Assembly: GCF_932526225.1 (NCBI RefSeq)
Contig: NC_064035.1
Coordinates: 14,082,566-14,146,565, forward strand
Length of the DNA: 64,000 nucleotides
DNA from: Nematostella vectensis
Taxonomy: Eukaryota; Cnidaria; Anthozoa; Actiniaria; Edwardsiidae
Direction of reading: 5' to 3'
The notes below the pieces were generated by a model. That model was not told the DNA's origin. It worked only from the letters and a program-made list of their open reading frames with translations, and did no database searches. This document shows, in pieces, positions 61,181-64,000 of this stretch; within the stretch, counting starts at the first letter, position 1; every line of letters starts with the position of its first letter. A program made the position numbers and the translations under genes.

Positions 61181-62004
61181 TTTATGCTACGCTAAAACTA
61201 CGCCCAAAATATTTCCTTCACATTTTCTTATTGGGGGCCCTGTGTTCATAGGGAAATTCATGGGAGTTCGCACGCCGACATTCAAGTCAAATGCAATCAA
61301 AGTTTTTTTCAACACGTTTGTATGGGCATCGAAAAGCACGAATCCTTGCTTTATCGGCCCGGTCTTGATTTTTGGTAGTATTTTTGGTGATGAAGGTATG
61401 TGACTGTACTTATAAGCTTACTTATGATCGACTAAGCTTGAGATTTGCTTTGTCAATATTTACGCAGAAAACATGGACCGACAGGATATCAGAACTGAAT
61501 CTAACAACAAATGGAAGTTGAAAGTGGTTTAGAATCAGTTTTTATTCTATAGTTAAATCTAATATTTAAGTATTTAATCGATATTATTGTGGCAGTTTTA
61601 AAACCTCGCGCGCTTGGTGGTTTACGTCGTGTCGTGCAAGACGCAAACAAAAGTCTTCAAAAGGTGATATCCTGTCAACATTGTGCTTTATTTTTTTTTT
61701 CGCCTAAACATTAATTGTGATTTGTTTGAAAACCACGAAGTTCTGGACGTCAATGGTGCTTTTGGCTGTGAGTTAGAAATACTTTTTGGGTCTCTGTGGC
61801 GAGCTCGAAAATGGCGCGTTTGTGAGTGCTTTCTCTCGCTAAGAAAAATCATTGAATTGCAGCTTCTCTATCATTTCAAAGTAGAAACCATTCCCGGTAC
61901 CCCCTTTTAGCTAGGGTTTGTCATTCGTGGGGTTCTTGAGTTTTCTAGTTACTCCTTTCCTCCGTGAGAGATGGCACACACTTTCTTCTTAGAGTATTAG
62001 ATAA
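61181..62004. other. Unique spacer between duplication copies, no gene called
   Basis: About 820 bp. A 75-codon ORF at 61683-61910 has no recognisable domain. Nothing else seen. Confidence 0.5.
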
Positions 62005-63715
62005 TATAATATTATGTAATATCCTCGTCTATTAATCACGCCCTCATACCAGGATACATTTCAAATGTTAAAAAAAAAAAAACAGAAAATTAAATGAAAA
62101 CATAACCAAAATATCTTCCCATCATTCGAAAAGAGTCACAAAGCAGGGGAAGTCTTTTCTTTCATGGTAAATCTCGTAAAGCAAAGAGCTACATCCAAAC
62201 TATCTTCCAATCATTCGAAAAGAGTCACAAAGCAGAGGAAGTCTTTTCTTTCATGGTAAATCCCGTAAAGTAAAGAGTTACCCTTCATTTGCCTCATTCG
62301 GTTTTCAGAAGCAAACCCGCCTCAATTGGCGTGACTTCATTCGCCCGTTTGGTTAATGGTGAGTTGAACTTTCTTCAAACTTCATCTTATTATTTTCAAC
62401 TTTTCTCGTCTCCTTATTTGCAATCCGTAGTCAGCTGTTCGAAAGCAATAATCTCCGATCGATATCATCACGAAAATCGTATTTATTCCTCCTATCGAAT
62501 AATAAGCAATCTAGATAGATACTTGAGATAACTAATTAATTTAGGGACATAAAATCTAGATACTTTACGGTTGTTTTTGCAATATTAATTTCATTTAGAC
62601 TCAAAATGTTTCAAAATCTGGCGTTCAGTGCTAGTGTTTGCTAATCAAGCGATATATCCAATATAATCATTTGATGCGCGCAATCATTGCATTAGCGTGT
62701 AACTTTTTGGTATTTATGAGCTTTGGGAAGCGTAGTTTTCTACTGGGTATTTCGTTAAAATAAAGCACGGAAAAGGAGAGGAGTTTTTTTTATATTTGAT
62801 GAGATCGTCCCTTCGAGTTTCGATAATCTGAAACATCCGGACTAACTAAAAGCACTGGTAGTGCAATAAACCTTGTGGTAGCGGCACTCTCAGCGACTAA
62901 CATACCACTTCAACACAAGGTTACAGTTCTATAAAGTTCGATGAACATTACACCCACTGAAGTGCAATAAACGCTTTTGATAAAAAAAATTTTCTTCCCC
63001 TCATCCAATTATATTTGTTTAGAAACACCTTAGTGGTATCTAAAAAGATTGTTATTTTCACAGAAAGGGGTAATATTTTCTACGCTGTCCGGATAAGGAT
63101 GCATGTATAATAGTTTGAATGATCTTCGGAGAGGAAACAGGTTTGTGTTGAGCACTATCACGAGTACCGAATAAGCTGTGATATCCCAAGTATCAGAACA
63201 ACTCATACAGCGCATATATTCATCTTTATATAAATCGCATATGCGATGAGGCTACATTTTTGCAAAAAAATAGATGTGGAAGAAATCACTCTGGCGACTG
63301 ACTACTTAAATAAACTGGGGTGGACGAATCGGCTTGTGTAAACGTAACGACTTATATACCGTCTATACTTTAGTCAGTGTAAGGGATTTAATTGAAAAAT
63401 AATAACAGAGAAAACAATTTTAGAGGCAAAATAACAAACCAATGTAAGACAAAGAACTACAAAGAAAGGGTTTTTTTTCCTATTTGATAATCCACAAAAA
63501 GGATGTGAAGTCTTTGGAACAACAAAAAGTTCTAACGCCCTGCATACGCAACGCTTGTATGTTTTAAAATTAGTTTTTTTTTTCCGGCATTGAATCTTAT
63601 TGAAGTTGTTCTGGGAGTACTGGGTCCTATGGCCTATGGCGCGAGTGATTGTAAAACCGTGTGAATAAAATTGATGCCAAATATTGGACTATTTTTCTAG
63701 ATTCCACAATCCCTC
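62005..63715. repeat. Segmental duplication, copy B (matches 59221-60720)
   Basis: Same landmarks as copy A, with the block 62290-62505 (ttcagaagcaaacccgcctc ... ctatcgaataataag) inverted relative to copy A, and some extra sequence near 63080-63380. The final stretch to 64000 holds nothing further that I recognise. Confidence 0.85.
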
Positions 63716-64000
63716 GCGCCACTCCAAACAAGTCCGCACTTGGGACCTCCATATATCGGGCACCCTTCGGAGCGAGAAACGTGTCTGTTATACAGTGGTA
63801 CCTCCAAAACGAACACATTTGGGGCCGAGGATAGTTATCCGTTGTATGAAGTTGTTCGCTTGATAAAGGCTTTATTTATAGAGTTGACAAGGGAATTTCA
63901 GGGACTTTTTTGTAAGTGTCAGTTGTAAGGAGACGGTCATCCATTTTGTGAAGGTTCCGCTTAATCTTAATTTTTTAAATCTTTTAAATCTTCACAGATC

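Noticed and set aside
61683-61910. 75-codon ORF in the spacer between duplication copies
   Set aside because: No domain or splice context; similar short ORFs are frequent in this A/T-rich region.

Overview
The window is animal nuclear DNA: multi-exon genes with GT/AG introns, many dispersed and tandem repeats, and no sign of prokaryotic organisation. The mix of gene families (a giant cbEGF-mucin-ZP surface protein, SH3BP5, SNAP47, TRMT112) and the compact, A/T-rich, MITE-laden introns point to an invertebrate metazoan. A cnidarian, probably an anthozoan such as a sea anemone, is my best guess, but this is inference and not proven by the sequence.

Region 1 (about 1-43.4 kb, + strand) is one enormous gene whose 5' end lies before the window. 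I can join 34 coding exons in phase: 23 EGF exons (1320-16301), four very large Pro/Thr/Ser-rich mucin exons (16705-18609, 19647-24947, 26506-30084, 32071-37704), two more EGF exons, a 33-bp linker exon, three exons encoding a zona pellucida (ZP) domain with a furin-like RHRR site, and a last exon with one transmembrane helix and a short acidic tail ending at 42827. Nearly every intron is phase 1. The joined exons keep one frame from 1320 to the stop and encode about 6,866 residues, roughly 5,470 of them mucin repeats. The family logic predicts a heavily O-glycosylated cell-surface or apical-matrix protein that polymerises through its ZP domain after furin cleavage.

Region 2 (44.7-49.7 kb, - strand) is an SH3BP5-type RAB11 guanine-exchange-factor gene of seven coding exons (about 701 residues). 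Its long C-terminal tail is a 27-bp / 9-residue tandem repeat. Region 3 (50.1-55.7 kb, + strand) is SNAP47, a Qb/Qc SNARE, head-to-head with SH3BP5 across a roughly 430-bp shared promoter. Its second intron holds a 39-bp minisatellite into which a 5'-truncated LINE has inserted. Region 4 (57.16-57.26 kb, - strand) is the last exon of TRMT112, tail-to-tail with SNAP47. The remaining sequence to 64 kb is repeat-rich, with a diverged segmental duplication (one part inverted) and a near-perfect 40-bp hairpin.

The most interesting observations are: (i) at four separate EGF exons of the giant gene, minisatellites have grown out of the exon-intron boundary itself, multiplying splice acceptors or donors; (ii) a complete type I hammerhead ribozyme motif at 11326-11366; (iii) mucin exons that are open on both strands for over 1,700 codons; (iv) a coding minisatellite in SH3BP5 that carries an AP-1-like TGACTCA about nineteen times; (v) a TRMT112 exon too short to show up as a long ORF.
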